NCBI RefSeq assembly: GCF_003732665.1 | Contig: NZ_MOBP01000010.1 | Span: 77,559 to 141,558, forward strand | Origin: Pseudomonas frederiksbergensis | GTDB taxonomy: Bacteria; Pseudomonadota; Gammaproteobacteria; Pseudomonadales; Pseudomonadaceae | Direction of reading: 5' to 3' | DNA: 64,000 bases | Shown here: in pieces, positions 32,707 through 40,586 of the stretch | Position numbering within the stretch: the stretch's first letter is position 1 | Layout: each line of letters begins with the position of its first letter | Notes under the pieces: generated by a model | What the model was told of the DNA's origin: nothing | Seen by the model: only the letters and a program-made list of their open reading frames with translations | The model's database searches: none | Program-made: the position numbers and the translations under genes

Positions 32707-33312
32707 TCACCAGTGGCCATCTTCCAGCCAGCGTTCGATGCTTTCTCTCATAGGCCCGGCATCGGCCCAGGCAGCGGCGTCTAAACGCTTGATCTGTTCC
32801 ACCTTTTGCTCGAAGGTCCGCCAGTGCAAGCCCTTCGGCTTTGGAATGTATTCGGCAGGTAAGGTTAGGAAACCTTCGGGGCAGCCTAGGGCGCTGCGCA
32901 GCTTCCACGAATGGTCTGCGGCGCGGTCGCGCTTGTTGGCCTGCTGGCTCTCGTAGTTGAGACGCAGACAGTGACGGCAGGCGAACACGCGGCTCAGGTA
33001 CAGCTCGGCGACTCGCCGGCCACAACAGGGACACAGGAACCACCCTCGATTTCCCCCTAAGTGACAGGGTGTCCAGGTGATCGGGACGGGATATTCCTTC
33101 GACTCGGTTACTCCATTCGTTGTCACTCGATACTGCAGGCGCAGACGGGTCAGGCTTTCGACGTCGATGCCGATTGTCCCGACCAATTCGCCACTGCGCT
33201 TCCACACCCATTTGTAAGCAAAGCCAGCGCGCAGCAGCCCGGCACGGTGTAGCGCCCGAATGTCGAGGGAGCGGTAGTCGTCTGTCGAATTCTTTTCCTT
33301 GGCTCTGCCCAT
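32707..33312 (-). CDS. Zinc-ribbon protein of an accessory element
   Basis: A 201-residue protein of unknown role. A central zinc ribbon (about residues 92-120) has CPCCGRRVAELYL and CRHCLRLNYESQ, i.e. CxxC...CxxC. The N-terminal half is beta-rich (LRLQYRVTTNGVTESK) and the C-terminus helical and basic. Such proteins occur on mobile elements of proteobacteria, often near recombinases; a serine recombinase lies 200 bases away on the same strand. DNA or RNA binding is inference. Start ATG 33312. Confidence 0.7.
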   Translation of the reverse strand: MGRAKEKNSTDDYRSLDIRALHRAGLLRAGFAYKWVWKRSGELVGTIGIDVESLTRLRLQYRVTTNGVTESKEYPVPITWTPCHLGGNRGWFLCPCCGRRVAELYLSRVFACRHCLRLNYESQQANKRDRAADHSWKLRSALGCPEGFLTLPAEYIPKPKGLHWRTFEQKVEQIKRLDAAAWADAGPMRESIERWLEDGHW

Positions 33313-33361
33313 TTTTGGAACCTAAATCAATTGGAAAATTTACTACCAATACCGCGAACCC

Positions 33362-33525
33362 ATGGTCCGCTTCTGTCCGACTTCTGCCCGTCTCGAAGGG
33401 CTGAAACCGGCTAAAAGCGGACGTCTAGTACAGGCAGCTTCTGGCCGATTTCCGCCTGTTACGGGGGGCCAGAGAACTACCCATAGCTAACAGCGGACAG
33501 GCAGAAATCGACAGTGGATTCGCAT
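33362..33525. repeat. Copies of a dispersed GGC(C/T)-AAAAGC-GGAC element
   Basis: Contains GGCTAAAAGCGGACGT near 33407 and TAACAGCGGACAGGCAGAAA near 33487, degenerate members of a spacer element whose better copy is at 36039-36106. No gene. Confidence 0.4.
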
Positions 33526-34143
33526 TCAGGCGCTGGCCAAGTCCCTGATCCTGAGGACTGTGGTGGTTGAGCAGTTGGCGTGCCTGGCTGTTGCGCGGAT
33601 GCCAAGGCCTGCACCGAGCAGTTCCGTAACGCGCTTGTGCAGATTTTCATCAATCGGCCGGCCCTGATACTTACCGGCAGCTTTGGCCTTCTCGATACCC
33701 TGGGCCTGACGCTCGCGGCGTTGCTCGTAATCCTTGCGCGCAATGGCGGCCATCATTTCCACCAGCATCGAGTTGATAGCGCCAAGCATCCGCCCGGTGA
33801 ACTCGTCGCCCTTCGTGTCCTGCATTCCCTGATGACTGGTCGGCAGATCGAGCGCGACGATGCGCAGGCCCTTGGAATCAATCGTGGCCTTGAGCTTCTG
33901 CCAGTCCTCCACCGGCAATCGGGAAAGCCGGTCTATCGACTCCACCAGCAGCACGTCACCCTTGCGCGCATCTTTGAGCAGACGCAGCAACTCGGGCCGG
34001 TCTGCGGAGGCGCCGCTGGCATTCTCCAGATACACGCTCGCAATGTCCTTGTTATGGTCGCTGGCGAACTGTTCAAGCGAGGCCTGGGCGCGGCTGGCGT
34101 CTTGCTCTTCGGTTGATGCTCGGAGATATGCGCGGATGAACAT
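33526..34143 (-). CDS. Serine recombinase (resolvase/invertase family)
   Basis: Small serine recombinase, 205 residues. The catalytic N-terminal domain has AYLRASTEEQDASRAQ with the nucleophilic serine near residue 9, and the family motif LLVESIDRLSRLPVEDW. A helical linker (MVEMMAAIARKDYEQRRERQAQG) and C-terminal HTH GIRATARHANCSTTTVLRIRD follow. Start ATG 34143 has GAGG 6 bases upstream; the GTG at 34155 is rejected. It is paralogous to 45363-45989 and could resolve or invert island DNA. Confidence 0.9.
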   Translation of the reverse strand: MFIRAYLRASTEEQDASRAQASLEQFASDHNKDIASVYLENASGASADRPELLRLLKDARKGDVLLVESIDRLSRLPVEDWQKLKATIDSKGLRIVALDLPTSHQGMQDTKGDEFTGRMLGAINSMLVEMMAAIARKDYEQRRERQAQGIEKAKAAGKYQGRPIDENLHKRVTELLGAGLGIRATARHANCSTTTVLRIRDLASA

Positions 34144-34258
34144 GATGTGCCTCACGTATCAGTTAGGGTGTTCTACTAATACTGTTGCACTATGGGTGTC
34201 ACTTATCAAGCGGAAAGGGCAAATAAATTTGAATATGCCCGTATCAGCTAAGGCATAC

Positions 34259-34477
34259 CTATAACTGCCGTAGTCGCATGATGGCGCCTGTGATTTCTTG
34301 AGCATTGCGGTCCAGCGTTGCCATGGCCGCAATTGCGTTAGCGGCAACGCTCCCCACTCCATTATCAGAAAGCCACTTGGTCACTTCCTCAATGGCAGCA
34401 CATATGGCGTGCTGGTTGTGCAGAAGCAGTGTGAGTGCGTCTGCTGTGGCTATGTTGGCCTCAGAGTTATCTGGCAT
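34259..34477 (-). CDS. Small helical protein, paralogue of 58823-59050
   Basis: A 72-residue protein of unknown function, MPDNSEANIATADALTLLLHN at the N-terminus, mostly helical, with TKWLSDNGVGSVAANAIAAM. Start ATG 34477 is fixed by comparison with its twin at 58823-59050, where the upstream in-frame ATG (34486 here) does not exist; AAGGA lies 10 bases upstream in both. The twins differ at about 15 positions, and most differences are conservative. That implies both are, or were until recently, under selection. Confidence 0.7.
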   Translation of the reverse strand: MPDNSEANIATADALTLLLHNQHAICAAIEEVTKWLSDNGVGSVAANAIAAMATLDRNAQEITGAIMRLRQL

Positions 34478-34685
34478 GGATATCATCCTTGAGTAACTGG
34501 TACGGGAAGACTAGCTGAACTCGCCGCTGGCTCGAGCCGCTTCTCCAGATCCGCTGACGCCTGGGTAATTACACTGACCTGACCACCCATTTGCATTCGA
34601 CCTAACTAGCCATCTACGCCGGATTCGACCCACCTCCTTAGCAAACATGACCGGCAGTGAACGGCCAAAAGCTGACGGCCGATCC
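34259..34685 (-). repeat. Left arm of a diverged ~420-bp inverted duplication
   Basis: This segment, read on the minus strand, aligns with 58636-59050 on the plus strand. It covers the small gene, its ribosome-binding region (TACCAGTTACTCAAGGA in both), the AGCGGATC-GAGAAG-GGCT-GAGCC leader and the CTTTTGGCCGTTC-CTGCC element. Copies are diverged, so the duplication is old. Confidence 0.75.
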
Positions 34686-34947
34686 ATGACTGCGTCAGGC
34701 CAGCAAGATCGAGTTATCTGGGATACACAGACTGATCAGTCGCTCACAGAGGAGCTGATTGGATTTCCCAGCCTTGTCCCCGGAACCATCCCCTTCAGTT
34801 TCGCTCGAGTCGGTCCGCCGGCGGAATAGAAAGGCTCACCCGATAAAACGAATCGCGAGTAGGATCATCCCATAACGCTGATCAACGCTCTCACCGTTCA
34901 TACTGAAGCAGCAGATAAATCTCTTCCGAATCTAAGAGCTAATAGCA
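34686..34947. other. Spacer without gene
   Basis: About 260 bases between the inverted-repeat arm and the small zinc-finger gene. The only frame (34647-34829 +) has no ribosome-binding site and partly overlaps the repeat. Nothing else seen. Confidence 0.4.
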
Positions 34948-35145
34948 ATGACTCCAACGGAAAGACTTTTGCAGTGGCACGCGAAATGGAAGATTTCAGA
35001 AGATACTTTCGTTTGTAGGACCTGCCACGCTGAACAGCGAGAGGCTGGGGTAGATTTTGTCCATGTGTCGGGATGCAGGGAGGCGACACTAGGAGTTCAG
35101 CCATGGCAGGCACTAGTCGAGGTCCGAGATGCATTTGCAAGCTAG
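34948..35145 (+). CDS. Small CxxC zinc-finger-like protein, copy A
   Basis: A 65-residue protein starting MTPTERLLQWHAKWKISED with CRTCHAEQ and a later HVSGC, a possible Cys2-His/Cys zinc site. It is clearly related to 40141-40353 (MTPSERLIVWHHNW, CRSCSASQ, NPKC) and to the truncated copy at 37641-37736. The weak ribosome-binding site (AAGAG) lowers confidence. The role is unknown, but retention of Cys/His residues between diverged copies supports a real gene family. Confidence 0.65.
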   Translation: MTPTERLLQWHAKWKISEDTFVCRTCHAEQREAGVDFVHVSGCREATLGVQPWQALVEVRDAFAS

Positions 35146-35454
35146 TTTCCTACACTCCTCGTCAGATGAATCGCTTACCTCGCTTCTCTCATCCCAACGG
35201 GACCAACCAGGTAAAGCTGTTGGCTGCAACCGCTCCTGTACGTCTATAGCTGCGAGCATTTCTTTCAGCTCTGAAATTCGGCTTTTGAATATCTCTCTCT
35301 GTTGAGAAAACCGCTTACGCTGCTCTAGAACCTCCGCAGCTAAGGAACGTATGACCGCCCTGTGCTGAGCAGACGTATTCACCAAGGCATAAATTCCCGA
35401 CTGGGGACGTTGATCTGTTTCATCTGGTAAATTTGAAGGGTTAGAGGAAGACAT
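35113..35454 (-). CDS. Hypothetical coiled-coil-like small protein
   Basis: A 113-residue protein, MSSSNPSNLPDETDQ at the start. The middle (residues ~30-70) is rich in charged heptad-like residues (AAEVLEQRKRFSQQREIFKS), suggesting a coiled coil. It overlaps the 3' end of 34948-35145 tail to tail by 33 bases. I do not recognise a family. The upstream ATG 35466 is possible but has no ribosome-binding site. Confidence 0.45.
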   Translation of the reverse strand: MSSSNPSNLPDETDQRPQSGIYALVNTSAQHRAVIRSLAAEVLEQRKRFSQQREIFKSRISELKEMLAAIDVQERLQPTALPGWSRWDERSEVSDSSDEECRKLACKCISDLD

Positions 35455-35575
35455 AACAGCCCCCATAGATTCGTGTGCTTACCTATAACGACCGGGTCGT
35501 TAGACGATATTCTCATCTAAATAGATGAGTGGTTTCATGCAGGGTAGCTTCTGCCGAAGAAAAAAGGACACGCGT

Positions 35576-35986
35576 GTGAACGTTGGTTGGAACCATTTAC
35601 TCCCCGTATCAGGGAAAATTATAGTCATCGAAGACGACCCCACTCTGTGCACGCTCATGACAGATATTTTGTCTGAAATCGGTGTCCAGTCTTGTGCCTT
35701 CGAAAGCGCTGACGATGCGTTGACTTATCTACTAGAGGCTCATGGTCCCTGCCCGCTTGTGATTGTGGATCAGGGATTACCGGGTCAGATACAAGGCGCC
35801 GAATTCATCGCAATGGTGAGGAGCAAATGGCCTGGCGTATCTTCGATTTTGACATCGGGGTATGCAATCGAAGACGCGATGATTCCACCATCAACGATTT
35901 ATCTGCACAAACCATGGGCGTTGGACGATCTCGTACTTGCGGTAGCGACGCTCCTCCAGCCTGGATATCCCCTCCAGAAGATCTGA
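35576..35986 (+). CDS. Stand-alone response-regulator receiver protein 1
   Basis: A 136-residue single-domain receiver. Acidic pocket IVIEDD (Asp20/21), phospho-acceptor Asp65 in VIVDQGLPG, a conserved Ser/Thr region (SILTSGYA) and switch lysine in YLHKPW. No output domain, so it acts by phosphorelay or protein contact (CheY-like). GTG 35576 is chosen: AAGGA lies 8 bases upstream, and the start then matches its paralogue 36939-37343 in length (136 versus 134) and in phospho-Asp position (65 in both). The in-frame ATG 35525 would add 17 residues. A plausible partner kinase is 40587-41714. Confidence 0.8.
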   Translation: MNVGWNHLLPVSGKIIVIEDDPTLCTLMTDILSEIGVQSCAFESADDALTYLLEAHGPCPLVIVDQGLPGQIQGAEFIAMVRSKWPGVSSILTSGYAIEDAMIPPSTIYLHKPWALDDLVLAVATLLQPGYPLQKI

Positions 35987-36038
35987 CCTTTCCTACAACG
36001 CTCAACATCGGCGTTGGTTTCAGTTGGGTGAATTTTAA

Positions 36039-36106
36039 CGGCTGCTTTGGGTCGACTGCGAACCTTCCCCACAGACAGCAATCGGCCAAAAGCAGACCAT
36101 GGACAC
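36039..36106. repeat. Dispersed inverted-repeat element
   Basis: Imperfect arms GGCTGCTTTGGGTCGACTGC and (complement of) GGTCTGCTTTTGGCCGATTGC around about 25 bases. Related pieces occur at 33373-33500, 34651-34685, 37594-37625, 43895-43960, 50340-50455, 58636-58676 and 60088-60110. Such elements are common in Pseudomonas spacers (from memory); they recur in nearly every gap of this island but not in the core half. Confidence 0.55.
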
Positions 36107-36269
36107 GCAGTTAATACGTCAGTAATGTGAAAGTAATATGTCGCTCCCCCCTTCTTGATGTCGCGTTTACAACGTCGATTTTTTGATTGCTCAAGGGGTT
36201 ACGCTTAAACATGAAATGTTATGCCAAAAGCCGTTCGGCACCTAAAAGTTGAATTTAAGGAGAAATAAA

Positions 36270-36707
36270 TTGGAAATTAAGATTGATGTATTGGGTTCTC
36301 CAACAGAAAAGGATAAAGGAGTTCTGAATAATAGGTTTTCAGAATATCTTCGAATTCAATATCCAAATCTACCACCAGAATCGGAAGATAAAATATTTAT
36401 AGTGATTGCATAAGATGAAGTAGGCGACTACATCGGTGCAATAAGCTGTAATTGTTACTGGGATGGCTTAGAAATTGACATCTTTTGGGTTAAGGAATCT
36501 CATCGCGGTAAAAAAGTAGGATCTATGCTTTTGGAAAAAGCAGAAGCGATTGGTGCCAACAATGGGGCAGTAGTTGCATTCCTAAAAACCGTTGATGCTA
36601 AAAAGTTCTATGAGCGGCATGGATATGAGATTTATGGTGTTCTTGAGGATCGCCCAATTGGCACTACCTTGTATCATTTAAAGAAACGGCTAGTAAAACA
36701 TGCATAA
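36270..36707 (+). pseudogene. GNAT acetyltransferase broken by an in-frame stop
   Basis: Read from TTG 36270 (AAGGAG 8 bases upstream), this frame encodes a 145-residue GNAT acetyltransferase interrupted by one TAA at 36411-36413. Before it is LEIKIDVLGSPTEKD up to FIVIA. After it, DEVGDYIGAISCNC, then the acetyl-CoA loop SHRGKKVGSMLLEKAE and the C-terminal KKFYERHGYEIYGVLEDRP. No frameshift is needed. AT-rich codon use differs sharply from the neighbours, pointing to transfer from a low-GC source. It could also be a sequencing error or a 60-residue C-terminal remnant expressed from ATG 36525. Confidence 0.85.
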
Positions 36708-36938
36708 CAACTGGTTCAAATCGTTCACTTCGCTCAATGGGACGGGCTAAAGCCCCCCCCGCCCCATCTCCCGCAGCAACACCAATGTCGCCTCATCCTC
36801 AGAAGCGGCCCGTCAGCGCCGGTGAAATCCATTTTCTCCCTGTGCTCTTCCTAGGTCACCCTTTAGCCACCCTACGCTTAAAAAAACTCTTACACTCTAC
36901 CTACAGAGTCAGCGGTAATCCGCATAAGGAAAGCCAGC

Positions 36939-37343
36939 GTGAGCTTAGATCGGAAAGGCGGGCGGCCTGTACATGGGCGCGTCATCGTTATCGAGGACGA
37001 ACCGGTTGTCAGGATGCTTTTAGAGGAATTGTTGGCGGAGCTTGGATATGCCTCGGCGGGTTTCGACAACGCCGTTCAGGCACTGAGCTACCTAGTACAT
37101 ATTGAAGGCGATTGCTCCTTCATCATCGCGGATCAAGGTTTGCCCGGAGGGATGCGAGGCACCGAATTTATACGCATGGCGAACGAACGGTGGCCTTCCA
37201 TTCCTTCGATACTCGTCTCTGGCTATTCTGTGGACGAGCAGTTGATCCCGCTTTCAACGTCTTTTCTAAAGAAGCCTTACACGCTGGCTCAATTGGAAAG
37301 CACAATCGCGACCGCAACCCGCAATCGACCGAGGCAGTCGTAA
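36939..37343 (+). CDS. Stand-alone response-regulator receiver protein 2
   Basis: A 134-residue receiver paralogous to 35576-35986: acidic pocket VIVIEDEP (Asp20), phospho-acceptor Asp65 in IIADQGLPGGMRGTEF, SILVSGYS, and lysine in FLKKPYTL. No output domain. GTG start with AAGGA 8 bases upstream, the same start architecture as the paralogue. Probably part of a phosphorelay with the orphan kinase at 40587-41714 (inference). Confidence 0.85.
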   Translation: MSLDRKGGRPVHGRVIVIEDEPVVRMLLEELLAELGYASAGFDNAVQALSYLVHIEGDCSFIIADQGLPGGMRGTEFIRMANERWPSIPSILVSGYSVDEQLIPLSTSFLKKPYTLAQLESTIATATRNRPRQS

Positions 37344-37385
37344 ACGGGCGACCGTCTATACTCAGCGTTTGGGGCGGCGTACAAC

Positions 37386-37472
37386 ATGATCAAAAAGGTA
37401 CTGCTTATCCTGCTTTTTACAATAAGCGTTTTGTGTCTGCTCATCGCCGCCGTGGGTGTGTCACTCACATAG
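37386..37472 (+). CDS. 28-residue hydrophobic peptide
   Basis: MIKKVLLILLFTISVLCLLI... ends in GVSLT: two lysines, then about 22 hydrophobic residues, one membrane helix. It follows receiver 2 by 42 bases. Size and shape recall type I toxin peptides or small membrane regulators, but no antitoxin RNA is evident and the ribosome-binding site (GGGGCGG) is weak. Confidence 0.4.
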   Translation: MIKKVLLILLFTISVLCLLIAAVGVSLT

Positions 37473-37640
37473 ACACACGTCGTTCCAGCGCTCCATCACA
37501 CTCGGCATTGCTTGGTCTGAATAGGGCACTTCAAGCCGTCGCCTTAGCGTAGATGCCTTGTAAACGTAAGTTTTTTTGGCTCGTCACTGGCCTCCAAGGC
37601 CGGCACCAATCGGCCAATAGCGTTCATTGAGGAAATACAA

Positions 37641-37736
37641 ATTACACCCTCGGAGATGGTTTTAGAATGGAATGCAATTTGGCGACTTTATGGCGGGCGG
37701 ATCAGTTGTAGATCATGCAATGCCCAGCAGGCGTAG
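37641..37736 (+). pseudogene. Truncated copy of the small CxxC protein family
   Basis: In frame: ITPSEMVLEWNAIWRLYGG then RISCRSCNAQQA and a TAG stop. It aligns with MTPSERLIVWHHNW...CRSCSASQ of 40141-40353. The start position carries ATT instead of ATG, behind AGGA with 6 bases spacing, and the second Cys/His half is lost. Either a decayed copy or an ATT-initiated 31-residue peptide; decay is more likely. Confidence 0.6.
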
Positions 37737-37758
37737 TTGACAGGTCAAATCTATGCCT

Positions 37759-38010
37759 CTAACTATGCGGTGGTTTACAGGAGGAAATTCGGTCGTGGCA
37801 GACGTTGGATGATAACAGCCCGCTTGCTCCGATTACCCGCTCCTCGGATGTCCATCCAAGTAACCTTTGATAATGCTCGCGAATACGGGCATCCATTTCT
37901 TCTATCAGAGCTTTTGTCATCGCTATCCGTTCGAGGTAGATCTCTCGGAGGGCGATGAAATCACGTCTTGTCCCTGACAATTTCGCGATACGAACGTATG
38001 CCTCGACCAC
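37759..38010 (-). CDS. Possible hypothetical helical protein
   Basis: An 83-residue frame from GTG 38010 (GAGAG upstream) with a helical charged core RRDFIALREIYLERIAMTKA. Composition looks protein-like, but no family is recognised and the tail is low in regularity. It is tandem with other minus-strand small frames (38281-38493). Confidence 0.3.
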   Translation of the reverse strand: MVEAYVRIAKLSGTRRDFIALREIYLERIAMTKALIEEMDARIREHYQRLLGWTSEERVIGASGLLSSNVCHDRISSCKPPHS

Positions 38011-38280
38011 ATTTTCTCTCGATAGATGTCCTATCTTAGGAGCGAATTGGCGGGGCGGACTTCATGGTCGACTCGATTGGAGAGACCAAATATAGACGCT
38101 GTGACATACCGTTTTTTTTCGCTAATGGACAAGATTCCCCAAGATTAGATCGTTCGCAGACATGATCAACCGAAGAAAAAGGCTGGCTGCCTCCAAGATG
38201 ACCAGCACTTTCGTCCAGTGCATCTTCGCTAAAAACTGATTCGGCGCTCATTCAGAAGGCGCCTTCACAACAAATTTGCG

Positions 38281-38493
38281 TCAGGGGATGTGGCTAATAG
38301 GATGAGGCGGGCTTGAGTCGTTTACGAAAGTATTCCAGGCGGTGTAAGCGAAGCGATGCCTCCATGTCGCCTGCATCCATCGCTCTCCTGTCGTCTCATG
38401 AGATGACACCAACATCATCATTTCTTTAGTCGCCCCATCAAGCTCAAGGAGAAGCTCATGAGATTTGAATCGAAAGTCGTCAGTGCTCAGCAT
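38281..38493 (-). CDS. Small hypothetical protein
   Basis: A 70-residue frame, MLSTDDFRFKSHELLLELDG start, containing TTGERWMQATWRHRFAYTAW, which resembles the aromatic helical repeats of small Pseudomonas hypothetical proteins. No clear ribosome-binding site before ATG 38493. Function unknown. Confidence 0.45.
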   Translation of the reverse strand: MLSTDDFRFKSHELLLELDGATKEMMMLVSSHETTGERWMQATWRHRFAYTAWNTFVNDSSPPHPISHIP

Positions 38494-38768
38494 TTTTGTA
38501 CCGCCATGTCTGGTCTGATCCGAAATTACGAATCTTTATACCCGTATCAAGAGTCGACATTCGTCAATTAAGTTCGATACGTCTCAGCGACGGTCGGTGA
38601 TGAGAAAGTTTGGCTCGTTCGACATTAACTGAAAAATCGCCGAAGACTCAGTCATCGCAATGGCCATACGAGTCTCCCGTCAGACTCCGGGGTAAGACGC
38701 CACTTGGCTCACAGGGCGGAACTGGCACTGCGCCATTAATGTCACATCGAGATCATTTGGAGATCTCG

Positions 38769-38999
38769 ATGAATCTACCAAGACACTTTGAAATCAGATA
38801 CCGCCTCAAAAATACTCAGCATGTCTTCATTCAGCCTGATTTGCATATGACCGATGCCGACGCCTGGTATTACGCCTGCCTGCACGCTGGAGTGGGCCTT
38901 CTGTACGAAATGGATTGTGATCAACAAAACTATGGAGCCCTGAGCAGCCACGCGCAAAGCGCCGGCTTGACGCAAGTCAGGTGGGAGGAACTGCCATAG
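38769..38999 (+). CDS. DUF6555-like small protein
   Basis: A 76-residue protein, MNLPRHFEIRYRLKNTQHVF, with MTDADAWYYACLHAGVG and ending QVRWEELP. This pattern matches small Pseudomonas proteins annotated DUF6555 (from memory, not checked). GGAG lies about 7 bases before ATG 38769; the frame extends upstream to 38610, but that part lacks a ribosome-binding site. Function unknown. Confidence 0.7.
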   Translation: MNLPRHFEIRYRLKNTQHVFIQPDLHMTDADAWYYACLHAGVGLLYEMDCDQQNYGALSSHAQSAGLTQVRWEELP

Positions 39000-39196
39000 C
39001 TTTAAAGTCCAATCGACGTCTTGCCCTGATTACCCTGTCTGCTCACTTGTTCTTGAATATGAATTTGGCTACCTCCATGTATCGCATGCTATGGCTCTAT
39101 TTTGAACCTCTGCTCCTCGGTCCCGGTCATGTAGTTCACGTGACATTGATGCCTTACCGCCGATGAGGTTCAGAAGGAAAGTATGTGGAGCGAACC

Positions 39197-39439
39197 ATGA
39201 ACGAAGTCATCAATGATTTGCCCGAAGCCATCCGCCAGCAGGCTGAGAAAGTACTTGCTGAAATTGAAAGCGCTGGATCAATGATTTTGGCCATCAAGAG
39301 CGGCGCCCAGGCTTACGGATTCGTGCAGGGATTGGTCTGTGCAGGCGGTATCACAGCAGGCCAGGGAGAGGTACTTTCCGAGCTTTTTGACAAAACGGCC
39401 GAAAAAAGATTAAAAATTTTAACCCTCGGTTTACCCTGA
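39197..39439 (+). CDS. Small helical hypothetical protein
   Basis: An 80-residue protein, MNEVINDLPEAIRQQAEKVL start, helical, with GAQAYGFVQGLVCAGGITAG. GGAG lies 7 bases before ATG 39197; an earlier in-frame GTG at 39185 is less likely. It lies 31 bases before the lipoprotein gene, so possibly co-transcribed. No family recognised. Confidence 0.6.
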   Translation: MNEVINDLPEAIRQQAEKVLAEIESAGSMILAIKSGAQAYGFVQGLVCAGGITAGQGEVLSELFDKTAEKRLKILTLGLP

Positions 39440-39470
39440 GGGTATTGATGGAAATCAGTAAGGGGACAGG

Positions 39471-39866
39471 ATGAAAAAATTCATTTTCCTTATGGTGTTT
39501 GCCTCACTCTCCGCGTGCACCTCGACGCCGAAGTTGGCGGAAGACGGCGATCCGGTTCCAGCATCTCGCCTGTATGGCTACTTAAAAAAATCTGATGCTC
39601 AACTGGTAGTCATACACGACTCAGTGCTGGATGGGGGCTGCATGATTCGTTTGTCCATTGATGGAAAGCCTGCGGCCGATATTTTCAACGGTGAGATTGC
39701 CTACTTCGGCGTCACCATCGGAACACATAAACTCGTGGCTCGACCGCTCACAAAATGCAAGAAATCTGAGCTGAGCGAAGAGGCGATCAACGTGAAAGCA
39801 GGAGATGCTTTGCTTCGACGTATCGCCGCAACAGCCATCCAGTCAATTCCCCTCCCGTCCCAGTGA
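39471..39866 (+). CDS. Small lipoprotein
   Basis: A 131-residue lipoprotein. The signal peptide MKKFIFLMVFASLSACTS ends in a lipobox LSAC, Cys16 being the lipidation site. The mature part has GGCMIRLSIDGKPAADIFNG and a beta-rich body, resembling DUF2846-type stress lipoproteins (tentative). The residue after the Cys is Thr, which predicts outer-membrane sorting. Start ATG 39471 follows GGGGACAGG. Confidence 0.75.
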   Translation: MKKFIFLMVFASLSACTSTPKLAEDGDPVPASRLYGYLKKSDAQLVVIHDSVLDGGCMIRLSIDGKPAADIFNGEIAYFGVTIGTHKLVARPLTKCKKSELSEEAINVKAGDALLRRIAATAIQSIPLPSQ

Positions 39867-40140
39867 CGACTCCTGGCAATATCTGCTACCCACTGCCTAC
39901 AAAGCCCAAGTCCACTGGGGTAATAAAAACCATTTTTTGCAGTAGATCCTGCTTGAGTAAATCGTCCATAGCGAGGGTGGCATCGCCCCCCCCCCGATAA
40001 TGCCGTTACCACTAAAATTGGATTGTGCTTAGCGTCGTTTCGCCGGTGGGTATAGAAGGATTTCAGGCCGCTGAAAAACGCTCGCAGGAAGCTGTACAAA
40101 AATCTAATATCGTACAAATCTTGTCGAACTTGTGATCATC
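39867..40140. other. Spacer with poly-C tract
   Basis: 274 bases with no gene. A run of ten C at 39986-39995 is the longest homopolymer noted in the window and a possible site of slipped-strand length variation. Confidence 0.6.
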
Positions 40141-40353
40141 ATGACTCCTTCAGAACGACTCATCGTTTGGCACCATAACTGGAGCCTTTCACAGAAAGTC
40201 GTCACTTGCAGGTCATGCAGCGCCTCGCAGTCGGAACTGGATAGGGGAAGCGATTTCCCTCACAACCCCAAGTGTCCGAGAGCGCTTTTTCAGTCACGTC
40301 CCTGGGACGAGCTTGATGAAATCCCACCTGCCAAGCCCCCTCGTCCATGCTGA
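40141..40353 (+). CDS. Small CxxC zinc-finger-like protein, copy B
   Basis: A 70-residue protein MTPSERLIVWHHNWSLSQ with CRSCSASQSELDRG and HNPKCPRALF: four Cys/His in a CxxC-x(n)-H-x3-C arrangement, probable zinc site. Paralogue of 34948-35145. ATG 40141 is preferred to GTG 40132 by alignment. Its stop overlaps the start of the 52-residue frame 40347-40505. Confidence 0.7.
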   Translation: MTPSERLIVWHHNWSLSQKVVTCRSCSASQSELDRGSDFPHNPKCPRALFQSRPWDELDEIPPAKPPRPC

Positions 40354-40505
40354 TACGACTTACCAACCTCCGACAAGAATCACCGGCTGCAGAGACGTTG
40401 TTCAATGCTGCAAAGTCCCCTGAGTGGGCTTGCGCTCATGCAGGGGGGTTTGTGACTTACCTTGAAAGTGAACAGGCCTCAATGCTGGCCATTCATGCCA
40501 AGTGA
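40347..40505 (+). CDS. 52-residue hypothetical, overlapping the CxxC gene
   Basis: ATG 40347 overlaps the upstream stop (ATGCTGA), so it could be made by translational coupling. Product: MLIRLTNLRQESPAAETLFN, then AAKSPEWACAHAGGFVTYLE, ending MLAIHAK. No family recognised. The overlap and the even amino acid mix are the only support. Confidence 0.4.
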   Translation: MLIRLTNLRQESPAAETLFNAAKSPEWACAHAGGFVTYLESEQASMLAIHAK

Positions 40506-40586
40506 CTTAATCGGTGCTCTAATTCAATCAAGTTGTTTCGCTCCCGTTTTCGACCTCGATTACGACTCCATACCAGGATCAACGGC

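Noticed and set aside
38036..38251. 71-codon minus-strand frame between two other small frames
   Set aside because: Weak ribosome-binding site and unconvincing composition; not distinguishable from chance.
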